The notes under the pieces are model-generated. The model did no database searches, had not been told where the DNA came from, and saw nothing but the letters and a program-made list of their open reading frames with translations. A DNA stretch of 64,000 nucleotides from Megalonaias nervosa (lineage: Eukaryota > Mollusca > Bivalvia > Unionida > Unionidae). The stretch is from the NCBI GenBank assembly GCA_016617855.1, contig JAECUM010003201.1, positions 1 through 64,000 of the forward strand, in the 5' to 3' direction. The translations under genes were made by a program, and so were the position numbers. Every line of letters starts with the position of its first letter. The first letter of the stretch is position 1. Below are positions 43,325-55,910 of the stretch, piece after piece.

Positions 43325-44184
43325 GTAAGTAAAAACTTTCATTAAGGACAAATATATTCTTCATTAATCACAATGTTATTTCATAGTTTCTAAAGGTTGA
43401 ATAGAAAAATGTAATTATTGATAATTGTTATGATATTTGACTGCAAATTCATTGCCACCTAGTGTTTAGGTTTTATTGGGAAAACCATTGTTCATTTGAA
43501 TCCAACATCTTTGTAAACAATGACATATAGAATTACAAGATATGATATTTTTACAGCAGAGCAACAGTGAACTGAGTAAAATATATTTTTGTAGAGATAT
43601 AGATTGTTGACCTTTAGCTGCACACAGCAGCTGTCAGTATCTATTGAATAAGAAACAATCCAGTGACCAGTACCAGCCTAAATAGAAAATGGCATGTTCT
43701 TTTTTAGTGTAGCCAATCAATCTTTGCATTAAAGGATGACAAAGCCAAATGGCACATGTGTTGTGAATTTTAGAAAATGTAATTCTGCAGTTTGCATGAA
43801 ATATTCTTTATTTTGTTCATTTATGGATTGTTTGAAATTCAGCTAGATGAGATAGCTTTGGAAATTTTACCATCATGGCTGGGAGAAACAAATTTTTTGA
43901 CTAGCAGTTTAACATTACTTAGTTACCCTGTTTTGTGTTAGTTACCAATTTTCAGTGTATAATTACATAAATTTTGGGAGACTGGATGCAAAATCCGTAG
44001 TGGGTGCATTCAAGGTTTTGTACAGAAAAAGCTAGGTGACCTCTGGGTTGGAGAGGTCTCTTTTGTACAGAATTTTGGTTGTTGTATTCAAATATAGTTA
44101 TTGATAGAACTATAGCATGAATTTTAAATACGTTCTTAATATTTTAACAAGTGTACAAAATAAGTCTTGGTTTACCAGAATATA

Positions 44185-44690
44185 TAAGTATTAATGTAGA
44201 AAAAGGTTTAATATCAAAATATTTCTAGTATTACTATGTAAATATTTCCAGTATTTCTATATAAATATTTCCAGTATTATTGTGTAAATATTTCTAGTAT
44301 TGCTATGTAAATATTTCTAGTATTACTATGTAAATATTTCTAGTATTATTACTATGTAAATATTTCCAGTATTACTATGTAAATATTTCTAGTATTACTA
44401 TGTAAATATTTCTCATATTACTGTGTAAATGTTTCTAGTATTACTATTAGTATGTCAATATTTCAAGTATTACTATGTAAATATTTCTAGTATTACTATG
44501 TAAATATTTCTAGTATCACTCTGAAATACTATGTAAATATTTCTAGTATTACTGTGTAAATATTTCCAGTATTACTGTGCAAATATTTCTAGTATTACTG
44601 TGTAAATATTTCCAGTATTACTGTGTAAATATTTCCAGTATTACTGTGTAAATATATCTAGTATTACTGTGTAAATATTTCAGGTATTTA
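44185..44690. repeat. 23 bp tandem array, ~20 units
   Basis: Unit TATTACTATGTAAATATTTC plus TAG, with ACTGTG variants concentrated at the right end. Confidence 0.9.
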
Positions 44691-45224
44691 AAAAGGGAAA
44701 GCTTGTGTTTTTATCAGCGTTGAAAGTTGATCCATTGTGATGAAGAATTAATTAAGAAAAAAATAACTATCAATATATACAACCTTTAGGTGGTTTCATC
44801 AAAAGTAAACTTGGTAAGTATGGGAAAGTATTTCCAAAGTTTGTAAGCATACTTTTGAGAGGTGATGTAGCACATTTAGGCATTAGTCAGCTTGATTTCT
44901 TGATAATCTCTCATGCTTGAAACTCCAAATTTATATGCATGACAAATTAACTTTACTTTAAATCTGGTCATAGAGATTTTTCATTCCTTATCATGTAGGT
45001 GAATCATTTGTGAAACCTTAGAATTTGCATTGCACAGTGTATTAATTTTATATGTCTATTGGATTTCTTCTATACCTCATATCATAAATGTGAGATTTTT
45101 TACTTGTATGTGCACATATTTCTCTTTTAATAAAATTATATTTTAAGGGCATGATGGAGTCTGGAGTTTGCATGTGTATGTTTTTAGCACAATATTCTTA
45201 TCTTTGAACATATGAATTATTCTG

Positions 45225-45420
45225 AGTTATATTTTAACATCTATTCTGTTGGTTATGGCATCCATACATTTTTCTTATTGTCATCTGAGTTGCATTTTAC
45301 CATCTATTCTGTTGGTTATGGCATCCGTACATTTTTCTTAGTGACATCTGAGTTGTATTTTGCCATCTATTCTTTTGGTTATGGCATCCATACAGTTTTC
45401 TTAGTGTCATCTGAGTTGTC
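45225..45420. repeat. 66 bp tandem repeat, three copies
   Basis: Units contain CATCTATTCTGTTGGTTATG and TCATCTGAGTTGTATTTT. Because 66 is a multiple of three, one frame stays open, which is probably fortuitous. Confidence 0.85.
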
Positions 45421-45771
45421 CAAAAATGAGTCCTGCTTATACAGTAACACTTCTCTGAAAAACATCACACTGTTGGGACCAAACCTTTTGGTCTTTTTTA
45501 TAGAGGTAGCCAGTGTATAGAGGTTGGATTAGGATCAGGGAATCTTTATTTTGGCCAGAATGTGTGGTCAGCATGCATAGAAAGCAAGGTTACAGTGGAT
45601 TTAGATTAGTTAAATTTAATTGTTTGATATATTTTATGTTATTTTGCTCACAAGATTGCTGGTGGACAAACTGGTATATTGTAGATAGGACCCCACTCAA
45701 CAAAATAACCCAAGTCAAGTGGCCACCACATTGTTCATCCATCTAGATATCCAGTTGTCTATCCATCCATC

Positions 45772-45965
45772 TCTCTTTTAGCTCAGTTGGTAGAATGTGA
45801 GACTTGTAATGAAAGGGGTACAGGTGCAATCCCCTCCCAGGCCAACTCAGGTTGGTTGCTGTGGTGTGTCATTGGAAAAGTCACCATGCTCCCATTTCCT
45901 CATCATGATATAGTCAAATAAAAGTGTTAAAAGTGCTGTTAAAACCAACAAAACTAAAAACAAAA
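45772..45965 (+). mobile_element. tRNA-derived SINE-like insertion
   Basis: A head with TAGCTCAGTTGGTAGA (A-box) and GGTGCAATCCC (degenerate B-box), a body with GTGTCATTGGAAAAGTC, and an A-rich tail. CTATCCATC repeats flank it and may be the target-site duplication. Not a functional tRNA. Confidence 0.6.
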
Positions 45966-47530
45966 CTATCCATCTATCCATCAACAATTTGTTGAAAGAA
46001 AGCTCAACTCAGAATTGTTGGATTTTAATCAAATTTGGTATGCAGCTATATACTGATGAAACTTCAACAGAATTTGATTTCCAGCCTTTTGTCTTATCAT
46101 TTAGAGGAGTTATGGGCCCAGATTGTCTATCCCGCTAACTTCCATTTCCACAGCTTAAATTTTCCAAGAATTGTTGGATTTCAAATAAATTTAGCATGCA
46201 GCTCTTATGTTGGTTAGACTGCACTCAGAGGAGTCATGCCCCCTGATTGCCAATCTTCTGTCTTTATTTTAGCAGAATAACTTTATGTTGGTTTATTATA
46301 ATTCAGCCAAATTTATTGCCAGTTTTTATTACTTATACCTTTAGTGACTTTGGTTTCAACCATTCCCTGACATCATTTACAGGATTTATGTCCCATGAGT
46401 CCCCACCCTCTTGACATAGTTTCTTGTGCATAATAGACCAAGGTTTCTGCAGCATAACTTGACCAGGGTTGATGAAATTCATTCAATTTTGATACTCATC
46501 ATTATATTGATGAGACCTTAAGTGAGTTTGATTTTCATTGATTCTTTGATCTTATTTACAGGAATTAAGCCCCCTGTTTTTTGCCTGTCATCCTGGCTTT
46601 TGTTTCTGGAGCATAATTTTACCAGGTTTTGTTGAATTTCAACCAATTGGTCTTTATCTTGATGAGATCTTGAATAAATTGGATTTTTAAATTTAGGGAT
46701 CATAGTGAAGTAGTGATTAGCCAGCCAGATCCATTACGAAAAAGATGCAGGCTTGAATCCTACCATCAGATCAGCCTTGTTCAGCTACCATAGTGTATCC
46801 ATGGTCAAAGCAATTTGTGCCTATTGCCTCAGCATTAAATAACCTACTTGTGCTGCTGTGCCATAAATTATCCGACAAAACCTGAACAAACCAAACCTAA
46901 CCAAACCAAACCAAACCAATCCAAATGCACTGTACTATTTGCAGGATTCATTTCCTCTGATTGTTTGTCCTCCTGACTGCAGCATTACTGTACCAGGGAT
47001 TGTTATATTTTCATCTGAATTTGGCATGCAGCTTTCAATTAGTCAAACCTTGAAAGAGTTTGATTTCCAGAACATCATTTTGGAGAGTTATGCTTTCTGA
47101 TTGCCCATCCTTCTTGCTTTGGTTTCTGCAGCATCACATTAGTAATGATTATGGAGTTCAGCCAAGTTCATGTTGATGAGACATTGAAAGAATTTTATTT
47201 CAGTGTTCTTAGATGTCGTTTACAGAAATTAATGCCACTGATTGTCTGTCCTTCAGACTTTGTTGTTTGTAGCATTACTTTACCAGTGATTGTTGGATTC
47301 CAACCAAAATTGGCATGCAGTTTGATACTGGTTAGATGAATGAGTTTCATTTCTGGCTGTTCACATTATTATTAAAAGAGAGTTATGGCCCCTAATTCCC
47401 CATCCATCCTACATACGTTTCCATAGCATTACATTACTAATGATTGCTGGCTTTCAGTCACATTGCTTTTATATTGATGAGACCTAGAATGAGTTGGATT
47501 TCCAGCATTTCATCTCATCATATAGAGTAA
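45966..47530. repeat. Degenerate ~145 bp tandem array with nested SINE
   Basis: Units share GCATNACTTTACCAG, TTGTTGGATTTCAACC and TTGATGAGACNTTGAA stretches, roughly ten copies. A SINE-like insertion splits it at ~46700-46925. Confidence 0.6.
46700..46925 (+). mobile_element. SINE-like insertion with (AACCA)n tail
   Basis: tRNA-like head with GTGATTAGCCAGC and GCTTGAATCC boxes, a TGTATCCATGGTCAAAGC central part and a tail of CCAAACCAAACC repeats. Confidence 0.55.
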
Positions 47531-48259
47531 ATATTATGCCATTCTCCAGATAGGAGTTTCTTTGTTAAAGGTCCTGGCAAGGAAATTGTAGTGAGCAGGG
47601 CCCTTTGCTATGCATCCATCACTAATATCTATACTTTCATCATGGATATCTATATAATTGATAAGGTGAAAATTCTTTTCAGTTCAGGGGTTGATTCCTG
47701 TTTTAAGCACAAGAAATGAAACGCTTCAAAAAAACTTTATATTTCATTAAAAGGGTTGTCTCAAGACAGTTTTGCTGTATTACCAGTCATGATTTCTGTG
47801 TCATTTGCTCATTAAGATGTGGTAGATATTCCATTTGGCACTATATTTACTCATTTTAATTCATGCCCAACTGAAGTCATTATAGAATCTCATCTGCAAG
47901 AGCATTATATTTTGGTATACACTTCATATTCGGGAATGTACTTTTACATTGAGTTAAAAAATAGTAATAAATGAAACCCATCTTTTATGGATTTAAATTC
48001 TTTGCAACAACTTCCCTTTTTTCACTTAACTTTAAATATGTATGTTAAATTGTCTTTGATTTTGAATTTTAATATGTTATTTAGGTAAGTGCTTTGGTTT
48101 TAACTTTGTTCGTATTGGACAGATGTTTAATCATGTGAAATCGTTTTTTTTTAAAACCACACAATAATCATCCCCCAATCTTTCATGAAAAGTGGGGGAG
48201 ATAGTATTCATGCTTCCATCTGTCTGTCCATCCATCCTGCCAGCCATCTTTCTGTCCAT

Positions 48260-49540
48260 CCATCAAACTATCATTTCTGCTCAATAACTTTGAATAGATT
48301 AAGGAATTAAACTTAGTACATCATCATTAGAATGTGTCATGTACCACATTGGGGGTCCAATTTTCAAGGTCAGGATCATGCCTCAAAATTTTAAGTTTCC
48401 CTTCCCATTTCGATTCTGCTCTGTAGTCTAGTCAGATCTGTTTGAGATTAAGGGATGAAACTTACTACACGGTACATATACAACATCATTAGAAGGTGTG
48501 TTGCCTGCCCATTTGGAATCATCTTCATCGTCAAGGTCAAGACATTATTTTTAGTTTTCTGTCGCACTTTCCATTCTGGTCTATAAATTCAGAACTGTTT
48601 GAGGTTGAACAACAAAACTTGGTATACTTATATATCATCACAAGATGGTATATGGTGCACTACATTAATGATCCTATCTTCAAGGTCAGGCCACTTTTTT
48701 AAAGTTTTTTTTCTTAAACTTCTCTACATAGCCTTAAGACCCTTTAAGCTATTGGGATGAAAACTTGGCATCCCTATACATTATCACTAGAACATGTCTT
48801 GTGTACAACATTGGCAGTTACATCTTTGAGGTTATGAACATATTTAATTAAGTGTTTAAGGTTTTCATAACACTTTTCTTTCCTCTCTGTAATCTAAGAG
48901 TTGTTTGAGAATAACAGATAAAACTTGGTATATTCATATATCATCATTAGCAGGTGTGTCACATATCACATTGTACATCCTATCTTCGTGGTCAAGGACA
49001 TTTGTCAGTTTTTTAAGTTTTCCTTCATTTTTTTCTTTCCATTCCGTGATGTTGAAACCATATCATATTAAGGGATGAAACTTGCAATATTTGTCATATA
49101 CCACAGTGGGGGTCCAAATTTCAGTGTCAAGGACAGTAGCGATGCCCCTTCTGTTTCTGTAACAATCTCCTTCTATTCTAAAATTTATGAGCTGTTTAAG
49201 ATAATTGGATTAAATTTGGTGTACTCATATATTTTCACCAGTTGATGTATTGCATTCCCATGTTTGGGATCCTGTCTGAAAGGTCAAGGTCACAAATATA
49301 TGTTCAAAGATGAACCATGTTATACTTGTGTTTCTTTATTGGATGTCATCTTGTGAATCACAAAGTTTTATCTTTAAGGTCAAGGTCACTAATCAATCTC
49401 TCCTTTTCTGCACTTTCACTCAAATGCCCATTGAGTCAGACACAAAACTTGGTTTCTTTCCATATTTTCCAAGTAAACCTGCAGCTCTGGCACAAAGGTC
49501 ACAGGCAGCTTTCATTATTGTATACTTTTGATGACCTCAC
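48260..49540. repeat. Degenerate ~150 bp tandem array
   Basis: Seven or eight units sharing GATGAAACTTGGTATA, CATCATTAGAANGTGT and TTCAAGGTCAAGG cores. Confidence 0.65.
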
Positions 49541-49596
49541 CACAGTAGTTAGGGGATAACATTCCACAGAATTTGCTTATTATTCTTTTGTTTAAT

Positions 49597-49730
49597 GTTG
49601 TTGTTGTTGTTGTTGTTGTTGTGGGGCTTAACGCCATTTTTCAGCACACGATAGGCTATACATGGCGGCCAGTATTAATGGTGGAGGAAGAAACCGGGAA
49701 TTCCGCGGAAAGAACCACCGACCCACGAGA
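49597..49730 (-). mobile_element. 5'-truncated young SINE with (CAA)n tail
   Basis: Nearly identical to the matching part of the 33313-33568 copy. Flanked by a perfect 13 bp target-site duplication TCTTTTGTTTAAT (49584-49596 and 49731-49743). The tRNA head is missing. Confidence 0.92.
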
Positions 49731-50244
49731 TCTTTTGTTTAATATACTTATATGTGTCAGCAAATAAAAATAGAGAAGCAACCTGTCCAAAAATCCTGAC
49801 AGTCTTAACCAGTCAAGTTGAAAGTTATATTTCATCTTTATTAAATTTCTGATCAAGCAAATGTTAAACCTAGAATTTTAGTTTTTACCAAATTTGTAAG
49901 GAGGACAAATCATGTGATTGCTTGTATTATAAACTTTAGCATAATAGAGAGAATATCAAAAGAAACCTGTACCCTCTCAAAGAAATACAAAATCTTGTCT
50001 TGTTTTAGACAGGTATCTTTTATATAAAGATTACATATTGTCAACAACGGTAAGGAAAGATGTCTCTAAATGATGTCTTTGTATCCACGTGTCCTTTATA
50101 TGAAAGTATCTGCTAAAGCAAGGTTAATTATTGTAATACAAATAAAACTGTAAAGTCTCTCATTTGTTTATTAAAAAATTTCTAAAAGTTCATGTTGTGT
50201 AAGTTTTGCACAACATTGATAAATAGCATTTCTCATATATGTAG

Positions 50245-50409
50245 ACCACTGCGAAAAATGTGACAGACACAGGAGCTATTGTGGTGTCCTTTGACCGACC
50301 AGAGCAGGGACTGGACATGATTCAGGAAGCCATAACGGCTGTAGGTCTAACCCCTGGGGAAGATATTTACATTGCCCTCAACTGTGCAGGACATGAAATA
50401 TTTGAATAC
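50245..50409 (+). CDS. ENO4: Enolase 4 exon E
   Basis: 165 bp, phase 0, between CATATATGTAG and GTAAGT. It encodes a strand-helix unit (IVVSFDRPEQGLDMIQEAIT, then GLTPGEDIYIALNCAGHEIF). The LNCAGHE stretch aligns with the classical enolase metal site MDVAASE; the metal-binding Asp is Asn here, a substitution shared with ENO4 of vertebrates as I remember it. Confidence 0.88.
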
Positions 50410-52439
50410 GTAAGTGTACTAAGCTTTTTTTATCCATTTGTCTTCTTCATCATATCAGTTTTAGATTTTCACAGTTAAGCTTCGTAAAATTTGAGAGGGA
50501 TATATGAATAAGATGAGCTTACCATGTTAACTGATTACATATCTTTTATTGTATTATTTATCGTTTATCAAGTGCAGAATGATGATTGTATTTATTGCAG
50601 ACCATTTGTGTATCAAAGTCACTATTTACATGACTGCTTGCTGGATAGTTGTCTGTACAGTGTCATTCACTCCAGTGTTTGAAAACAGCAACCATTTAAA
50701 ATGTTTGTTTTTTTAAAAATAGGGTCGTTTCTATTATGCTGTCTTCCACTACTGTATTTAATACACATACAAATTTGTTTGAATCAAAAGATTTTTAAAA
50801 AACTTTGAAACAGATTTTCTAAATGATGCAGTTTATATTTTGTCTGGTTTATGTCTAGTCTGTACCATTGTAGTTAAATTTGGAGAAAAGGATGTAATTT
50901 ATAAAACATATTTTCCTTCACTGTTACAGATTAAGGTAAAATTCTCCACAGGTACTTGATGTAAATAAGTAATCATGGTTCTCGTGTCAGATGCACAGGT
51001 TAAGGGAGCACCTAAATTATACATCATTTTTCATGTAAATTGTTGTTATGTAATTTATTTATGAAGGTTGTTGCATGCACATTTTCTTTTGGTATATAGT
51101 TGGCTGTATTTTGTTTGCTTTATCAAAATGCATCTCTATGTGTAAATAAATAAATAATTGATTTAAATAATCATGGTTCTGATGTTGGGAGCATGGGTTA
51201 AGGGAGCACTTATATTTTACATAATCATTCATGTAGATGGTTGTCAGGTAATTTATTTAGGCAGGTTGTTGCATGCACATTTTCATTTGGTATATATTGG
51301 CTGTATTTTGTTCACTTGCTCAGAATACAGTTTTATGCTTGATATTATTATTCTTTGGTTTTGGAGGGAAAAAAGTAATACAGGAAATAATTTCTAGTCC
51401 ATCTGTCTGTCCATTGTCTGTTTCCATGTTTCTTCATAAACTGCTTTATAGAAATTCACTAAATTAGTTGTACACATGTCCATTAGGTAGCCATGTGAAA
51501 TGGGATTATTATTTTCTGCTTCTTTCCTGGTACCAGGGAGGGGTCAGAAGGTTAAGTGTAATAAAATTTGAATTACCACAAGATTTGAAAATACATTTAT
51601 TTTATTATATAACTTTATAAATGCATTGCTCTTATTCTGGTATGTAATACTTTTCAGTATTTCCACTACATTAGAAATGATTTATTACCTGGGTGTAAGG
51701 TCAGGAGTTAATTATTATGGTGATCCTCTCTTGAATGGCTCCCCTGACCAGTGACCTCCCACTTTATATGGCCAGTATTCCTTGGCACTGATGAGTTTGT
51801 ATTCAAAGGACCCCTTTAGGACATCACTCCTTCAACATGACTAGTGACTGTCATATTAGTGCAGATACTGTCAAATTTACCCTTTATGAATGGGCACATA
51901 ATGGGGTTTACAAATAGAAATCTCATGAATATTCACTGATTTCTTAATTCAACACATTGACATTTGTTCCAACATGCTGATAAAGTACCTGAATTTAATT
52001 GATATAAAATGGTAGGTAGTCCAGTTGTCCTTACTGTTTTGTGTGGCTTAGATGTAGGGTTACCACTAATAATTATCAAGATGATGAAGGATAACTGCAG
52101 AGAAGCTGAATCAGTGTGACATAAATCAGCCATAAAATTGAAATCAGTGTGACATAAATCAGCCATAAAATAAAAATGATATGCTTCATTGTAGTGGCTT
52201 CTCGCTTACAGATTATGAAATGTATTCGACATGGTACCAGACTAAAAGCAGATCATCATGTGACAAGCACACTTTCTTTGTAGATACTGAGCATTTTGTG
52301 TAAATAACTACAAATTGGCAGTGATGGAAGTTGTTGCAGAAAGTGCAAAATGTTGTCAGGCAGCCTCACTTTAGAAAGAAGTGAAAGCAATTTGACTAAA
52401 TGAAAGAGTTAGCTATGATCATTGCTCATCATGGTAAAA

Positions 52440-52735
52440 CCTGTGAATGGTTTAGAACCTGTACACATGTGAATGGTTTAAAACCTGTATACATGTAAAT
52501 AGTTTAAAACCTGTACACATGTGAATGGTTTTAAACATGTACACATGTGAATCCTTTAAAACCTGTACACATGAATCCTTCAAACCTGTACACATGTGAA
52601 TCCTTTAAAGCCTGTACACATGTGAATCCTTTAAAACATGTACACATTTGAATCCTTTAAAACCTGTACACATGTAAATCCTTTAAAACCTGTACACATG
52701 TGAACCTTTTAACATCTGTACTTGTGTGACTCCTT
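52440..52735. repeat. 26 bp tandem array, ~11 units
   Basis: Unit CCTGTACACATGTGAATCCT plus TTAAAA with variants. Confidence 0.88.
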
Positions 52736-53360
52736 TAAAACTTCAAAAATATTTTATTATTGAGAAAAATAATTTTAATTTTCCTCCATTTGAAACAATA
52801 CAAAATTTTCCTATGTGAATATTTACTGAATGTATTGGATATAATTAAACAATTTGTCAATAATAATAAAGCTATCAAATTCATTGTTTTTCTTTGTGTG
52901 CAGTGTGACTATTAAGAATCGTAACATTATGATTACCTTGTGGGTGGGAGTTTGAATTTCAGGTGATATAACAAGTTTGAATTGTTCCATTCTAGACTAA
53001 TATAAAATTGCATAGTTTACTTTTCACCTTGTTTCTTTTACAAAAATGCTGTCAAACTTGCTGGGTAAATGACTGGATCTTCAAATAGTTTTTCTGTTTT
53101 TCTTTCTGAATATTTGCCAAAAAAGTATTCTGATTTGAATGTTCAGTTTGTTTCAGGTCCAGTTTGTTCCAATATTCTGAAGTTTCAGTAAAAGTTTTGA
53201 ATGTAAATATTAAATTACACAGGATGTATCAACTGTGGCTTTGCTGACACTGGGAATGAGTCAAAACTGATGTGAATAGGGATAACCATACAGTATAAAA
53301 TATTGCAATTTGATGATACCAATTAAACTGACGTATTTGTTTTTAAACTAAAATGTTTAT

Positions 53361-53438
53361 CCTGAGAACATTTTATCATTATCATTTATTGAAAAACTAC
53401 CCTGAGAACATTTTATCATTATCATTTATTGAAAAACA
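53361..53438. repeat. 40 bp exact tandem duplication
   Basis: Two units beginning CCTGAGAACATTTTATCATT at 53361 and 53401. Confidence 0.9.
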
Positions 53439-53914
53439 TTTTATTCAAAAGAAAAACACTTTGAGCCACTATATGGTTTCATATCTTTATTATAGATCAT
53501 ATGAAAGTACATGTATGTACCTGATTATAAGATAGTTATGGACAAGTGAAACAACTTAATTGAAAATGATAATTTAATTTCTTATATTTACAAAGCATAT
53601 AAAGACTCTGATTTTGTGATTGTTTTAAATTATATTAACAATAATTGTATTGAAATATATTAAACTGATTTGATTAATATTATTATTTGGGTACCAGATG
53701 GCATGATTTAAGTCTGGTTCATTTCCTAACAATTACTTAATTTGATTCTAAATAATGGTACACATGTGGTAAAGTATGTGTCAATTTAAGTACAGTTCAT
53801 ATACAGAAATGTTAACCTTTTTTGAATGATGCAATGATAGACTTGACCTTTTAGTAATGATGAAAAGGATCTAACTTAGCTTTCAAATAAAACTTAAATA
53901 ATTTATTACTTACA

Positions 53915-54125
53915 GTATGCTACAGTTATGGAAATATGGAAATAGTTATGCTTGGATTATGTTACAGTTATGGAAATAGTTATATTTGGGTTATGTGACA
54001 GTTATGGAAATAATTATATTGGGTTATGCTACAGTTGTGGAAATAGGTATGTTTGGGTTATGTTACAGTTATGGATTATGTTTGGGTTATGCTATAGTTA
54101 CAGAAATAGTTATGTTTGGGAACAA
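53915..54125. repeat. ~35 bp tandem array, six units
   Basis: Units contain GCTACAGTTATGGAAATAG and TTATGTTTGGGTTAT. Confidence 0.8.
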
Positions 54126-55099
54126 GATGAGTAGTAAGCCAAAGGAAAAATGATAGTCTCTGTGTGTAGCATTTTTACTTTTGTTTTTTGGGGCAATCAT
54201 CAGGAGTAGGTACAGTGATCTCCCAATGAGAATGATGATTTACCTCAAGAATTTGCCCCAGTGACAAATTTCTAATCATTATGATGACTTTTTTCAAATT
54301 TAAAAAAAACAATTGAAAGATTAGTCAGTTTAAAGTTGGCCAAATGACTTGAATAAACTGAATAAATCTAAGATAAGGCATGTTTACATGTCAATTCACA
54401 TGACATTTTTTAACCTAAACAATGCCTTTCTTTGAAAAGCAAATGCTTCGTTTGCATGGTCAGTGGACTCAAGTGGCAGCTTTAAGCAGTAAGAAACCTC
54501 TAATTAGTTAGGAAATTTCACAGGGGGAAAGGGATATGGCCATTAAGATTAGATGACCACTTTGTAATAGTGACCATTATGGCAGGGTTGACGGATCTAG
54601 AAAATCAGTAAGAGAGATTTATGGTTTGGGGAAATGAGACTGGAATCTGAGGAACTTTTATTGAAAAAGCAATTTAGTGCTGAAAGCAAGTTTTACATTG
54701 ATGAATTGTGAGCTATAAATAGGTTAGATTTGCCTTTGTTCATTATAAGGCAAAACCACTTCTTATTAACACTTCAGAGGTGCATGATCAGTGTATGTGA
54801 CATGTAAACAATTTTCATGGTAAGTCGACTATGTGGTTCAAGGCTGGTAGAGTGAATCCTGTTGAATATTATTTTGTGGGAATACAAATTGAATTTCAGA
54901 GTTCTAGGGAGAGCTGTATGGGTCAACTGGAGTGTTTTTCCATCCCCCCAAAAAAGATTCTAATTTAAAGGCACCTGGAGCATTGATAATCATCAAGAAA
55001 TCTGTATTAAAACCAGCAAGATTTATTCCTTTATAGTCTTTAGCAGTTGGATCAATCTTTTATTTTTGGTATCATCTTGGTGGTTCTACCAAAACAGGA

Positions 55100-55910
55100 C
55101 TGCATATTTTCTATTAGATCAGGGCTTTTGCTTGCTACCAAAATAGTACTGCAAATTTTCTATTAGATAAGGGCTGTTGCCACCAAAATAGTACTGCAGA
55201 TTTTCTATTAGATAAGGGCTGTTGTCACCAAAATAGTACTGCAAATTTTCTATTAGATAAGGGCTATTGCCACCAAAATAGTACTGCAAATTTTCTATTA
55301 GATAAGGGCTGTTGCCACCAAAATAGTACTGCAAATTTTCTTTTAGATCATGGCTGTCGCCACTGAAATAGTACTGCAAATTTTTGATAAGATCAGGGCT
55401 GTTGTCACCAATGTAGTACTGCAGATTTTCTATTAGATCAGTCTTATGGGCACCAAAATATACTGCAGATTTTCTATTAGATCAGGGCTGTTGTCACTAA
55501 AATAGTACTGCGGATTTTCTGTTAGATCAGGGTTGGTGCCAACAAAATAGTACTGCAAATTTTCTATTAGACCAGGGCTGGTGCCACCAGAATAGTACTG
55601 CAAATTTTCTGTTAAATCAGGGCTGTTGCCACCAAAATAGTACTGCAGATTTTCTATTAAATCAGGACTGGTGCCACCAAAATAGTACTGCAGATTTTCT
55701 ATTAGACCAGGGCTGTTGCCACCAAAATAGTATTGCAGAATTTCTATTAGATCAGGGATCGTGTCACCAAAATAGTACTGCAAATTTTCTATTAGATCAT
55801 GGCTGTTGCCACCAAAATAGAACCTCAGATTTTCTATTAGATCAGGGCTGTGTGTTGCCACCAAAATAGAACCTCAGCTTTTCTATTAGATCAGGGCTGT
55901 TTCCACCAAA
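55100..55910. repeat. 45 bp minisatellite, ~18 units, open on the minus strand
   Basis: Unit built of TTTTCTATTAGATCAGGGCT, GTTGCCACCAAAATAG and TACTGCAAA. On the minus strand it reads as a 15-residue repeat NLQYYFGGNSPDLIE in two open stretches (55119-55379 and 55433-55864), separated by a unit of irregular length near 55380-55450. The open frames follow from the multiple-of-three period. No promoter, splice or conserved flanking signal points to a protein. Confidence 0.9.

Larger units (their letters stand above)
43325..50244. other. ENO4 intron D (6.9 kb)
   Basis: Holds the 23 bp array, the 66 bp triplication, two SINE-like insertions, two degenerate ~150 bp arrays and a young SINE fragment. 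43325-44184 and 47531-48259 show no feature. Confidence 0.7.
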
